Source of the DNA: Blasia pusilla
Taxonomy: Eukaryota > Marchantiophyta > Marchantiopsida > Blasiales
Length of the DNA: 64,000 nt
Direction of reading: 5' to 3'
Assembly: GCA_050084515.1 (NCBI GenBank)
Contig: CM114273.1
Location: 17,980,001 to 18,044,000 of the forward strand
Below, one piece after another: positions 14,370 through 24,039 of this stretch; positions within the stretch are counted from its first letter, which is position 1; each line of letters opens with the position of its first letter. Position numbers and translations under genes: made by a program. The notes under the pieces were generated by a model. It worked only from the letters and a program-made list of their open reading frames with translations, was not told where the DNA came from and ran no database searches.

Positions 14370-15400
14370 GTCGGGAGAGAGGGAGGCAGGGGAGTAGGGG
14401 TCGAGCCCGGTCGACCGTGTTCGTCTCATTTGCAAATGAGACCGTGTTCGACTTTTTGCAAAGCAAATTCGCTGAGCCCGCTCTCTCCTCCTGGTTGCTC
14501 TGCGCCGTGGGCCGTGTGACTTGCGTCCGTGCTTTCGTGCAGAGCCTCGCTGCTTTCGTCATGCGCCGCGCCTCAGACCCTCAAATGCTTCGTCGCCTTG
14601 GGCGCCTAGGGATCGGACTCATCGGAGCTTGGTCTTCGTTAATCTCTCAAAGATTGCGGCAAAAAGACAAGCACCCTCATCGGCTCATCCTCGATTCCTC
14701 ATCGTGCTCTCTGTCTCAGACGCTGCCACAGTTCGGTGACCTTCGGAAGTTCGGATGCTGGTACTGTTCGAGCCTTGGTCGTGAGAGAGGGAGGCAGGGG
14801 AGTAGGGGTCGAGCCCGGTCGACCGTGCTCGAGGCATTTGCCGCATTTGCAACCTTATGATGTTTTGCAGCAAATTCTGCTCTCTCCTCCCTGGCTGCTC
14901 TCTCCCCGTGGCCGCGTGACCCGCGTCTGTGCTTTCTCTTGCGACAGGCTTTCTCTTGCGGCCACAGCATCGCTCGCTGCCGCTTTGGGCGCCTAGGGAT
15001 CGACTCGCCGAGCTTCAGCCTTCGTTAATCTCTCGGCATTGCGGCAAAGACAGACAAGCACCCTCATCGGCTCATCCTCATCGCGCTCTCTGTCTCAGAC
15101 GCTACGATTCGGTGACCTTGGTCGATGCGGTCCGGAAGCACAACTCACCTGCGCAAAAAGAGAATAAAGGCCTCACGTACCTCTTGGCATCCTCATCGGG
15201 CTCGGACAGTAATTTTTAGAAGATTAGTTTTTTACATTTAGATCAGGGAGTAGGGTCGATTGTGCTCGAGGCATTTTATGAGTTGCAACTCATTTCTCGC
15301 TCTCTCCTCCTCGAATCTGAATGGTCGTGGGCCGCATATTTGCTTACTCTCTGCTTGTCTTGGGCGCCTTGTTGCTTGATTGCTCGATTCTTATTATGTT
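14370..15400. repeat. Degenerate tandem array, unit about 400-450 bases
   Basis: Three successive units begin with a 'gagggaggcaggggagtagg' / 'tcgagcccggtcgaccgtg' head: near 14,375, near 14,783 and, reduced, near 15,243. Each of the first two continues with 'gctctctcctcc', 'gggcgcctagggatcg', 'cttcgttaatctctc', 'acaagcaccctcatcggctc' and 'ctctgtctcagacgct'. A fainter partial head occurs near 15,718. Several long chance reading frames overlap the array. The unit is not a known gene or satellite to me. Confidence 0.75.
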
Positions 15401-15839
15401 CGCTCAATGTCTTTGATTGCTCTCGCCGCTCGATCGCTAATTCACTTTGCTCCATCCCCATGATTAGCTTGTAAAGCTTGCCGACCACCATGTCATCGTA
15501 GGTGAAAAAGTGGAAGAAATCGGACGAAATCGGCTGTCTCATCGACTTTCGGGAGTTGGACAGCAAGTGTAACTCACTCGAGTCTCGGACGCTCATCCAA
15601 GCCTCATCCCCGCTATTAGGACTCAGGTTTTGGGACTCGGGAGAGAGTTGGGGAGACCCGCACACACCGCATTCTCCTCCTAATTGCCACTCGCTTATTT
15701 TCTGTATTCTCTCAAGAGTTAGGGAGTTGGGGCCCGAGGGAGTACGGGTCGGGACTTGGGTTTCGTTGCACTCTTGTATCTCTCTCTCTCGCTCTTTGTT
15801 GAAGTTTTGGGAGCCTTTCATTGGTTCTGTCAGAATTCA

Positions 15840-16520
15840 GAAACCCTTGAAACCGTTTGAGCCTAAACCCTTTACAAAGGGTTTCAAAGTAGTGAACTCT
15901 CAAAGTTCCTTATGGAGGATATTTCAGCCAACAATGCATGTAGGGGTAAGAGACAAAAATCCTTTTGATATGGGGTTTATGAAGAGGACATTTGTTAGTG
16001 AACCAGAAAGAGAGACCAACTCATGTGAGGAGATAGATTCTCCTTCAGATCTTGCCTCTTCAAAGATAGAAGAGAACAACAGGCTTTGGAAAGACTCTTG
16101 GTATCAAGCTTTTGAATGGATTCAATTTGAGCCTCACACGGGAGGGTATTCGTAAAGTGTGCAAGGACTCGGGAGGGAAATCTGTATTTGCCACATCCGG
16201 AGCCATCAATGTGAAGATTTCTGCCTTCACAGGACCATGGTAAATCCAAGGAACATAAAAAACGGCTTGGGCTCAAAGATAGTGGTAGAAAAACTCTCTG
16301 TAAAGCTATTGCAAGCACCAATAGAAAGCGTGATTTAGCGGTGCTTAATCTTTTTCGAGGAGCATAACTTCATGGCTAAGTATAATATTGCATTTTCCTC
16401 ATTCCTGGTCTCTGTACATTACTCAAATCTGGATCTATGATGCTCACAAAATCGATGTATCAGGATGACAAGACATGTGCACATATGATAACATGTATTA
16501 GTTTGGTAATTCAAAGATTG
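15840..16520 (+). pseudogene. hAT-type transposase with TTF-like zinc finger, N-terminal remnant
   Basis: Across two frames the plus strand gives WYQAFEWIQFEPHTG (16,097-16,141), then a Cys-containing and 'DHGKSKEHKK'-like segment, then FMAKYNIAFSSF, GLCTLLKSGS and YQDDKTCAHMITC (about 16,455-16,496). This order resembles the N-terminal TTF/BED-like zinc finger and following region of hAT-family transposase-like proteins. At least one frameshift follows 16,141. The catalytic RNase H-fold part is absent because the sequence stops at the junction with the minus-strand gypsy copy 1. Assignment is from remembered family text. Confidence 0.5.
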
Positions 16521-16760
16521 CTTCTAGCTAGGGTTAGACTTAGTCCCTTTAGCAACAACTCAGGATATCTCCGCATCAACTGACCAATATGTCGGGATGA
16601 GACTCTCTGGGCCGTCTCATCTCGCTCCACATACACGTATCTCCGCACAGGAATACCGGCGTGCAACACTTCCGCCAAACCAGTGCTAATCCCACCAAAG
16701 AGATCTAACACACAAATGCCCTCCGGCGGATACTGCCATACAATGGGTGTAGTATCCAAA
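16520..16760 (-). pseudogene. Retroelement C5-cytosine DNA methyltransferase, motif I region (copy 1)
   Basis: Starting from LDTTPIVW, the frame reads GICVLDLFGGISTGL, the SAM-binding motif I of C5-cytosine methyltransferases. It continues through RRYVYVERDETAQRV, where the acidic residue after a hydrophobic strand corresponds to motif II, to RHIGQLMRRYPELL. About 80 codons remain before the truncation near 16,520. The catalytic PCQ motif is not present in this copy. Compared with copy B, this copy keeps CGA (16,592-16,594) and CAG (16,580-16,582) where copy B has TGA and TAG. The upstream spacing from the protease equals that in copy B. Confidence 0.8.
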
Positions 16761-17277
16761 GGGGATAACTAATCGGGCCGGTAGTAGGAGTCGCCGTGGG
16801 GCCTCCACTTCCTCGTGAGGTATAATGACCTCACACCAAGCCTCTGCACTAGGCGTCGCCTCTGCCGTAGTGCACCGCCTGAACTCCAAAGTGGCACATC
16901 CAACGATGAGGATGCCATTGCTGCAAAAATAGGGACCTCCTCTACCTCCTCATGCAGGAGAATCCATAGAAGAAACATTACCCTCCAAAAAGTCTCCGGC
17001 CAAGTGACTACTCCATTAAAACCACCCATGCAGATGCTAACACATTGGGGAAGACCCTCTGGTCGAGCCCCGTAAATAAATCTCACAGAACTTGGCTCAT
17101 ACGTCCATCCCGGACTACCAACCTGGTCTATAAGACTGTCTCACCCAGTAATCCATCTGAAAAACCCATCGGGTACAATCATCGCTCCTCCAACTAGTAC
17201 ATCATACGACTCGGTGATGTGAATACCGCAGATACTCCCAACCGGGAGCTATCGGTCGCATGATCTAGTCTCAACTG

Positions 17278-17600
17278 TCATGAAAACTTCTCCCGTGTCA
17301 TGAATTGAGACCTATCATTGGCTCCTCCAAGTGATGTTTGAATCTGGAATGGGCAAGGCTCAAGCTCTGACCTCCGAATACCCAAACCAATACATGCCGC
17401 CTTTCCCAACATCAAAGGTTGGGCACCTAAGTCTAACAAGACTCTATCTGGTCTATACACATGTCTGTAGGACTCACCAATCGGAAGATCCCACCGGTTG
17501 TCCAACATACGCACACCAGGTGTAAGCCTCTCACGATCAATGGTGGCCGGGTGGTAATGCATCCATCTTCGGCGCTGCTGCCTGCCAAGTAGCACTGGTA
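17278..17600 (-). pseudogene. Retropepsin-like protease domain (copy 1)
   Basis: An open stretch of about 105 codons contains VLLDLGAQPLMLGKAACIG with the aspartyl protease core at 17,422-17,433, followed by PFQIQTSLGGAN. The arrangement (hydrophobic-D-x-G-A, then a strand ending in LGG) fits the single-lobe retropepsins of LTR retrotransposons. The residue after the catalytic Asp is Leu rather than the usual Ser or Thr, and copy B has the same Leu. The domain sits between gag and the methyltransferase, as in copy B. Confidence 0.7.
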
Positions 17601-18289
17601 CTCAATGCTACTCTTGACATAGAGGGTCGCTCCACCGCAACATCCTCATCCACCTCAACACGTAGCAAGAATAACCCCACGTTCACACAATGTGGTCGCT
17701 AGCTGAAATACAGAGAGCTAAGTCAACTCCTAAAGCCATCGCTCCATGGCGAAAACAATGAGGATCCCAACACCGAAGTTGCCATCCGCAATCTGATCGA
17801 TGTTTGCATCCGTGTCTACTACACGCCGATGTAGATGCCTCGATCCCCAATGTCGGCTCAATAGGTGCGTGAGGAACCATGGATGGAGTCCTAAGCACCT
17901 CAGACAACAAGAATGACCGGGAAGCCTAGCTCGCCTCCCGGCCTCACCCCTCTGTGGGTCCAACTCACAAGAGCACCACGTGGCTCGACACTCGAGTGGC
18001 TCCTCTCATAAGCTGCGGTGATGCCTCAACCTTGTCCCCGCACTCGCCATATAAGAGAGATCATCCCTCCATAAGAGGTGGAAGCCCCTGCTCCCGAACC
18101 GATCTATCTTTGGATACCGACCATAGTAGCCAACTCTGCTCCAATCTGCTCAATCTGGCAACCATAGCGACTTGTCGTAGTGGTAGGGGTAGCCACCGTA
18201 GGCTCTCCAACCACTGGTCCACCTCTACCACCCCTACCACCTCTACCACCTCGGCCTCTCGGAGCTACTCCACCACGCCCACGGCCTGA

Positions 18290-19660
18290 TCTCAACTCGG
18301 ATGAAGATCAAAGCAACGCTCTCGAGGATGACCTAGTCTCCCGCAATGATCACATTGAGTTGGGGCCGACCGAGGCCCATCCTCCAAAGTCCGTCTCCCA
18401 TCCTCTTGGGGACAAAACTTCCTAACATGATCACCTCCACATGTCCAACATGATCGCCCTGCTGCGGGCAGCAAATGAAGGCAATGGTCTCTGCACAAAT
18501 GTCCTCTAGGACTTGACTCGAGGTCGCGTGTAGCCCCACGACTCCCACTTCTACTACCACCACCACTACTACGATCTATTGTGAGGTGGGCAACAACACG
18601 AGAAGTAGTAGTTGTATCCCCTCATGAATGCGGATGTCACCACTCTCTCCTTCACCATGTTAAGCTCAATCTTCGAGATAGAGCAAACACATGGGTCAAT
18701 GTGGGTGAATCATCACTCATCGAGTAGCATCACGCACCCTACGGCGCAAATCTCTGTCCAAGATCCCATACCAAAATTGGACTTGCCTGATCCTCATTCA
18801 CACCCTGGGTAACTGAAATCAAGCGCCGTGATACGCGCGTGTATGCCTCACTTAAGACTCTCACCGGTCCTTCGCTCAAAGTCCTGAAGATTCCTCAACT
18901 TCTCCGTCTTCACTCCTTGATAGTTCTTCTTCAACCTCTTGAAGAACTCGCAGAATCGGGCTAAACGATGGTGGGGCACTAGTACCTCCACTAGTACCCC
19001 CACTAGTACCTCCATTGGTACCCCACTCCGGCTCACTGCATACCACCACCACGGCCGGGTCGGGTTGGTGGCATAGTAGGAGCACTACTACCAATACCAC
19101 CATGGGTGATAGACACATAGCCGGAGACCAATATTGTCTCCATGCCTCAATCTCGACAACATGGTCCTTCCTAAACTCCTGGTAATCATCCATGGGTGGT
19201 CCTTCCAAGTCTTTGAAACAACCCCTTCCAAGCCAAGAAGGGTGTAAACAACGTATGCGTTCGCAACATCGCATATCACACCACGTATCAAACTCCCCGC
19301 ATGAAGTCCTCCAACTCAATGGTACCCACTTTGCACCGAGTATCGTCGTGGGCCCTTCATGGCCCCATATCCACCGTCCATGTCCCAAATCAATGGAGCT
19401 GCAACACTCGATAACAACGTAGAAGACTCGGTGTTTGGAACACCCTCGTCCTCCTCTTCATCAACCGTCGGAAGTGGAAAAGGTAGCCGATACCTAAATC
19501 CACTCCGTGTGAAACCACCACTATCCGCACCACGGTCCCCAACCAGACCACCCAACAGCTCCGTGATGACCAACGCCGATGCCGCACCACCACCAAATTA
19601 CCCAAGTGACGTCGATGTCGCTCTACTATTGTAGCTCTACTAGCTATGGGTGTAGGCAAC
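18290..19660 (-). pseudogene. Gag region with two CCHC zinc knuckles (copy 1)
   Basis: Minus-strand fragments in shifting frames match the gag of copies B and C: a 'DMDGGYGAMKGPRRY' segment near 19.35 kb, 'PPMDDYQEFRKDHVVEIEAW' near 19.2-19.14 kb and 'NYQGVKTEKLRNLQDFERR' near 18.9 kb. Then come zinc knuckles CWTCGGDHVRKFC and CDHCGRLGHPRERC near 18.45-18.31 kb. A basic Arg-Gly-rich segment follows at 18.3-18.2 kb. Gag forms the virus-like particle of the element and the knuckles bind nucleic acid. Frameshifts and stops break the frame. Confidence 0.75.
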
Positions 19661-20963
19661 CTAACCTCTCATCACCACAAGAAGACTCCCACGGTCTCAT
19701 CTGGTCATCACTCCACCTCACTATCGAGAGCACACAGGAGTAACACTACTATGGAAATCAGCGTCAACCCTAACAATGGGCGCGCAAGCAAGAAGCACAA
19801 TGGAGGGGATCCAAACACAGGAAATCCAACGACAACCCTCCAATCGCAAATGGAAATCAAGGTAACACAATCCACCAAACGTGGTGCCCTCTGAATCCAC
19901 AAAACCCACCACAAAATTCTAACGCAATAGCTACTCCGCCGCGGGTCGATGACGTGCTAGTCGAACTCGCAGCACCTGAAAATATCACCTGCATGGAGAG
20001 GCTACACCGTACTATGCGCTAGAGGTATATCAACCAAAAACCTGAGATGCATAAAGCGCCTAACACATCTCCAAACAGCACCAAATGAGCTACAACAGTC
20101 TGTACACTAGCATAGTTAAGAACTCGGCAGTTAAGCGTCCTCCAGGCAGAATAGCCCAAAGATGGGTGACCAGTTATGCAAAACCCAAATCCCAAATCCT
20201 GCAAAAATTGCCTCACGCCCAAGCAAGCAAGCTTGCTTGCTTGCTCCTTGCTCCTTACTCCGCCTCTCACGCCCACTCGCCCCGAGCTACCACGAGTTGC
20301 CTCGAAGCCTCGAGCAGATAGCTTCACATGAGATCACAATACAAGTAGCAATAGGAACCTCTCACCCGATCGGGATGAACTTCAACAGAGCTTCCGCACT
20401 CCAAGCTCTCCACATAAAAAAAAACTGTCGAACACGACCAGAATCTTCAATGCTTGATAACTTCCAACTCCCTTGACGAAATCCGGCGATCTACAGCGCG
20501 TTGGAAAGCTCTCAGCAAGGCGCTTCTTTCCCAACCTACCGCGCACCAGATTCACACCTCCAACATAGGCCACAAGCCACGAACATCCACGGCTGAGTAC
20601 ACAATCAGCCCCTAACAGATCCTCTTGATCTACCGAAGCTACCATCGATCTACTCCAGTTCTTTGAGTGAAATCCGTGAAAGACCTATTGTCATAAAACA
20701 CGTTTACAATCACATACAATCGAGCCAAACCCACTCCACAATGGGAGAATCTAGGTCGAAGCTTGCGGGAAACACCATAGCCAAGAGCTCTACTCACTAC
20801 CAAGGCTAACTCCCAACGCAACAGGCTCAACTCAAAGAACTGACTGTTCTTTGAGGGCAAGCCACCTCATATCCTCCAACCTAAGAGCGGGCCCTATTGG
20901 GAAAGTCACCCCCAAGTGAGTAACCCCCAACCCTATGTATGGAACCGCATCTCTACCAAGCCA
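19661..20963. other. Non-coding stretch between gypsy copies 1 and B
   Basis: By position this should be the leader and LTR of copy 1 (minus strand), but I could not align it convincingly to the LTR of copies B and C. It contains a 5S rRNA-like remnant (listed separately) and a perfect 24-base palindrome (CAAG)3(CTTG)3 at 20,220-20,243. No coding region is recognised. Confidence 0.45.
20075..20190 (+). pseudogene. 5S rRNA-like remnant with internal promoter boxes
   Basis: The segment gAACTCGGCAGTTAAGCGT (20,120-20,138) differs from the conserved plant 5S rRNA text GAACTCCGCAGTTAAGCGT at one base. After 22 further bases comes GATGGGTGACC (20,161-20,171), and the spacing of 22 equals that in plant 5S rRNA between box A and box C as I remember it. 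Outside these blocks the match fades, so this is not a functional 5S gene. 5S-derived promoters are known in Cassandra-type TRIM elements and SINE3-type SINEs; which one this is cannot be told here. Confidence 0.7.
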
Positions 20964-20989
20964 CTACAGTCCTACATAAGGAATGGCCT

Positions 20990-22500
20990 CTACCAGCACA
21001 CCATACTCTACGACATAATCCGTATGGTCATGACACAATGGTTGATGATCAATGATGATGGTAAAGGGATTTCCGAATAAGTAACACCTAAAATGCACGA
21101 CAGCCCACACCGCAGCCAAGCACTCACCCTCATACGAGATGTACTTCGCCTCTACAGCGTTGTTCGAGCGGCTAGCGTAAGCCACCACGAACTCTCTACC
21201 CTCATCATCATGCTAGAAGAGCACCGCTCCAAGCCCCAACATGCTCCAATCTGTGTGCAATTGGAAAGGGCGCCCCCAGATTGGTCACCTCAAGATGGGC
21301 GCGGACGTCAACTTGTCCTTGAGCAACTGAAATGCTCGCTCCTGCTCATCTCCCCAGTGCCACTCGTGATCCACCTTGGTCAGCAAGGTCAGCGGCTTTG
21401 CAATCGAATTGAATCCCTTGACGTTTCGCCGATAGAAGTTTGCCAATCCCATGAATGCGCGAACACGGCTCACATCTGTAGGGCATGGAATGCGTGAGAT
21501 AGCCTCTTCTTTCGTCTGCTGAACACCAAGGCCTCGTGGGTATATCGTATGACCCAAGTACTCAATCTGGTCGTAGAAGAACTTGCACTTGCCTAGATGT
21601 AGCTTCAGCCCATGTAATTGCAATCGTCAAAACACCTCCTCTAGATGTCGCTCATGCTCCTCAATCGTGGCGCTAAAGACTACGATGTCATCAATATAAC
21701 ACCTAGCAAAATCCAGACTAGCCAAGATCCTATCCATGACCCTCTGAAACTCAGCCGGGGCGTTCTTCAACCCAAATGGTAAGAACCGCCACTGGTACAA
21801 ACAATCCTTCCCATGAGGATCGATGCCCCAAAATGCCGTCTTATGCCTGTCCTCCCCAATCTGATAGGCAGCTGATGGTATCCGTCTCGCAAATCCAATG
21901 AATTGCGTGACCATTTGCATCAAAGATCTCCTTAGGGGTGGGCATGGCATACCTATCAGACTTCATCTGCCGATTGATAGGTCGGTAATCCCCACACATC
22001 CGCCTATCCGTCCAGTTGCCATGCACATCCTTCTTGGCGGGCATGACAATGGCAGATGCATACTCCCCATGCGACATCTCCACTAATCGTGCTCCGATCA
22101 AGTCCTAGCTCCTACTTTGAATCAGAACCCTCTCCATATCAGTGTACCTGTAGGGTTGTCAGAAGATTGGCGTATCACTCGACAACTCAATGCGGATCCC
22201 CGGTCCCTTCAACGTACCCAAATCCTCCATGCAAAACGCAAAGCAGCTCCTATAACTCCTGAGGAACTGATGTATTCGGCACCGCTCTCCTCCTATCAAC
22301 TTAGGGCCCATATCTGGCTCCCAAGTCTCCATCGTGACTACGGTAGGACTCTCCGGCGTGGGTATCGGTGGTTGCTATGGTGCAACCCCGTCTCGAACAA
22401 CAACAGTCGGCCGCTCTCCTACAGCCAACTACAAACTCCTCCACGTGCACTGCCGAAACCACGCTCAATGCTGTGGCTATCATCTCTTGGTGTACCTGCA
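20990..22500 (-). pseudogene. Reverse transcriptase and RNase H (copy B)
   Basis: Across several frames the minus strand reads a Ty3/gypsy reverse transcriptase. Landmarks are IRQPY-like and MSHGEYASAIVMPAKKD text, MCGDYRPINRQMKSDRYAMP, FLPFGLKNAPAEFQRVMD, the catalytic CYIDDIVVF (DD at 21,687-21,692 region), KCKFFYDQIEYLGH and RAFMGLANFYRR. RNase H follows with HTDWSMLGLGA, YISYEGECLAAVWAV and IIDHQPL, so three of its acidic residues are visible. The sequence then leaves the family shortly after DHQPL. Stops at 21,285-21,287 (TGA) and 21,213-21,215 (TAG) and a frameshift near 21,930 disable it. Confidence 0.85.
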
Positions 22501-22632
22501 AAACATCCCAAGAAGTCCAAGGGTGTCTCTTCCGATCTCCCTTGGTGCGTAGATCTCCTCGGTCTCGCCCCTAGCCACTGCCTCCACCGTCTCGGTAGAC
22601 ATGGGGCTCACCAACGCAACCGTTGTGATCTG

Positions 22633-23760
22633 TCACGATCTCATACGACGATGCTCAGCCACTCCCAAGCTGAGGATCCATGTCAAGCATTTCAGGTCCA
22701 TCGCCTGACCCAAGACATGGCGTTGTGATTCCTCTAACACTGACGGTACTACCGTCAGTCCTATGGGAAATCCCATCACTCGCTCTCTCTCGTCGGCGTT
22801 GGGCTCCACCAGCCGTTGAACCCACTCATCCCAAAACAAGCCAGGACCGGCCTCCTTGTAAGCATAGGAAGCGGGAAAACTCACAAACGTGGGCAAGGCT
22901 GCCCGCGGCCTGCCTACCTTGTTGACCACAGTCAACAGTGATTGATCATCGTACCTCACTGCTTGTGATCGACGACTTGGATCCAGAATGGAATCCACTA
23001 ACAAATGGGAGGGGCGCTCCACTCACGCATACGCCCTCCATAACACCGCATGGGGCACCAAGTTGTTCCACCATAGACGCGGGCGATGGGCTCTAGAACC
23101 TACACTCGCCGTATCCAAGAACACTGCTGGGCCGATCCACGCACGCACCTGATGAGCACTCGTCCCCAGGTGTGACATGGAGTCTCCTAAGATCAGCACA
23201 TTCTCCAGAATGTAGGCTGGAGAATGAGACTGATGCTCTGCAACAACCGTAAGACCCTCAACATCTCCCAACACAACCTGGACCGAGTGTCAGCCAACCT
23301 GCTGCCTCGTCTAGCACTTGATTGGCCTTGACATGGCCAACCGGCAATGACCAAATCAATGGTCCCTACCCGCTCTAAGTCCTGCGCCCCCAACAACGAA
23401 ATATCCCTCGGTAGGGAACTCTGGTATCCCTATACTGCGGACGCAGACAATAAGTTGGGAAAACGTAGGCGTAACTACACCAGATGTCATAGTGAGACGC
23501 GCCTCGCAACATCATCACTCTCTACATACAAGTACTGCAGTACTCGCACTCTTGCCTGCAAAACAACAGCTAACCTGGTGCTAATCCCTCCAACGAGATC
23601 TAACACTCGAATATCCTCCTCCGGGGTACACCACACAATGGGTGTGGTATCCAAGGGTGTCATCGGAGCACTCCTTGCTACCTCGGGTTCCTCAGACCCG
23701 TCACGCTCCAGTAAAAACGCCTCGCTCCACGCGGTCTGCAAATGCTCATCTGCCAATCGT
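22633..23760 (-). pseudogene. Retroelement-encoded C5-cytosine DNA methyltransferase (copy B)
   Basis: C5-cytosine methyltransferases transfer a methyl group from SAM to cytosine in DNA. Motifs in order on the minus strand: I, IRVLDLVGGIST (about 23,620-23,585); a motif II-like YLYVESDD; IV, DLVIAGWPCQGQS with PCQ at 23,328-23,336, whose Cys is the catalytic nucleophile; VI, PAYILENV with ENV at 23,197-23,205; VIII, GSRAHRPRLWWNN (about 23,102-23,064); a target-recognition-like segment; IX, DERERVMGFPIGLT (about 22,800); X, RHVLGQAMD. The order is canonical, not the permuted order of plant DRM enzymes. Defects: TGA at 23,487-23,489, TAG at 23,475-23,477, a frameshift near 23,230 and TGA at 23,023-23,025. 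It lies between protease and reverse transcriptase and probably was part of the polyprotein. Confidence 0.88.
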
Positions 23761-24039
23761 CGAAGCTCCTAGTCGAGCCCCACAACGGCACCTCTCCTCC
23801 ACGGAATGATGCACCTACCATAACACTCCTCTCCATAGAAATGTCAGGAATATGAGTATCCTCTGCATGGACATGTCCCTCAATCAAATCACTAGGCCAA
23901 GTGATGGCACTACTAAATGCTCCTAAGGTCACCATCTCTCCTGGCCGTTGCTCGATCACTGCACCTGTGAATCAAAGGGGTAATGAGCTAAGGCGCCCAT
24001 CACCTGACTGCCATCCTGGTCTGTAGGATGCTGACTCCT

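Larger units (their letters stand above)
16520..19660 (-). mobile_element. Ty3/gypsy-type element, copy 1 (gag, protease, start of DNMT)
   Basis: Minus-strand order is gag-like region (19.66-18.29 kb), retropepsin (17.6-17.28 kb) and the first part of a cytosine DNA methyltransferase (16.76-16.52 kb). The copy then ends abruptly against a hAT remnant. The order and spacing match copy B at 21.0-28.6 kb. No reverse transcriptase, RNase H, integrase or clear 3' LTR is present. Multiple stops and frameshifts make it non-functional. It is GC-richer than most of the window and clearly diverged from copy B. Confidence 0.8.

Noticed and set aside
13243-14860. Several overlapping reading frames of 70-170 codons on both strands
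   Set aside because: GC-rich tandem-repeat DNA with few stops; no domain, no consistent frame between repeat units.
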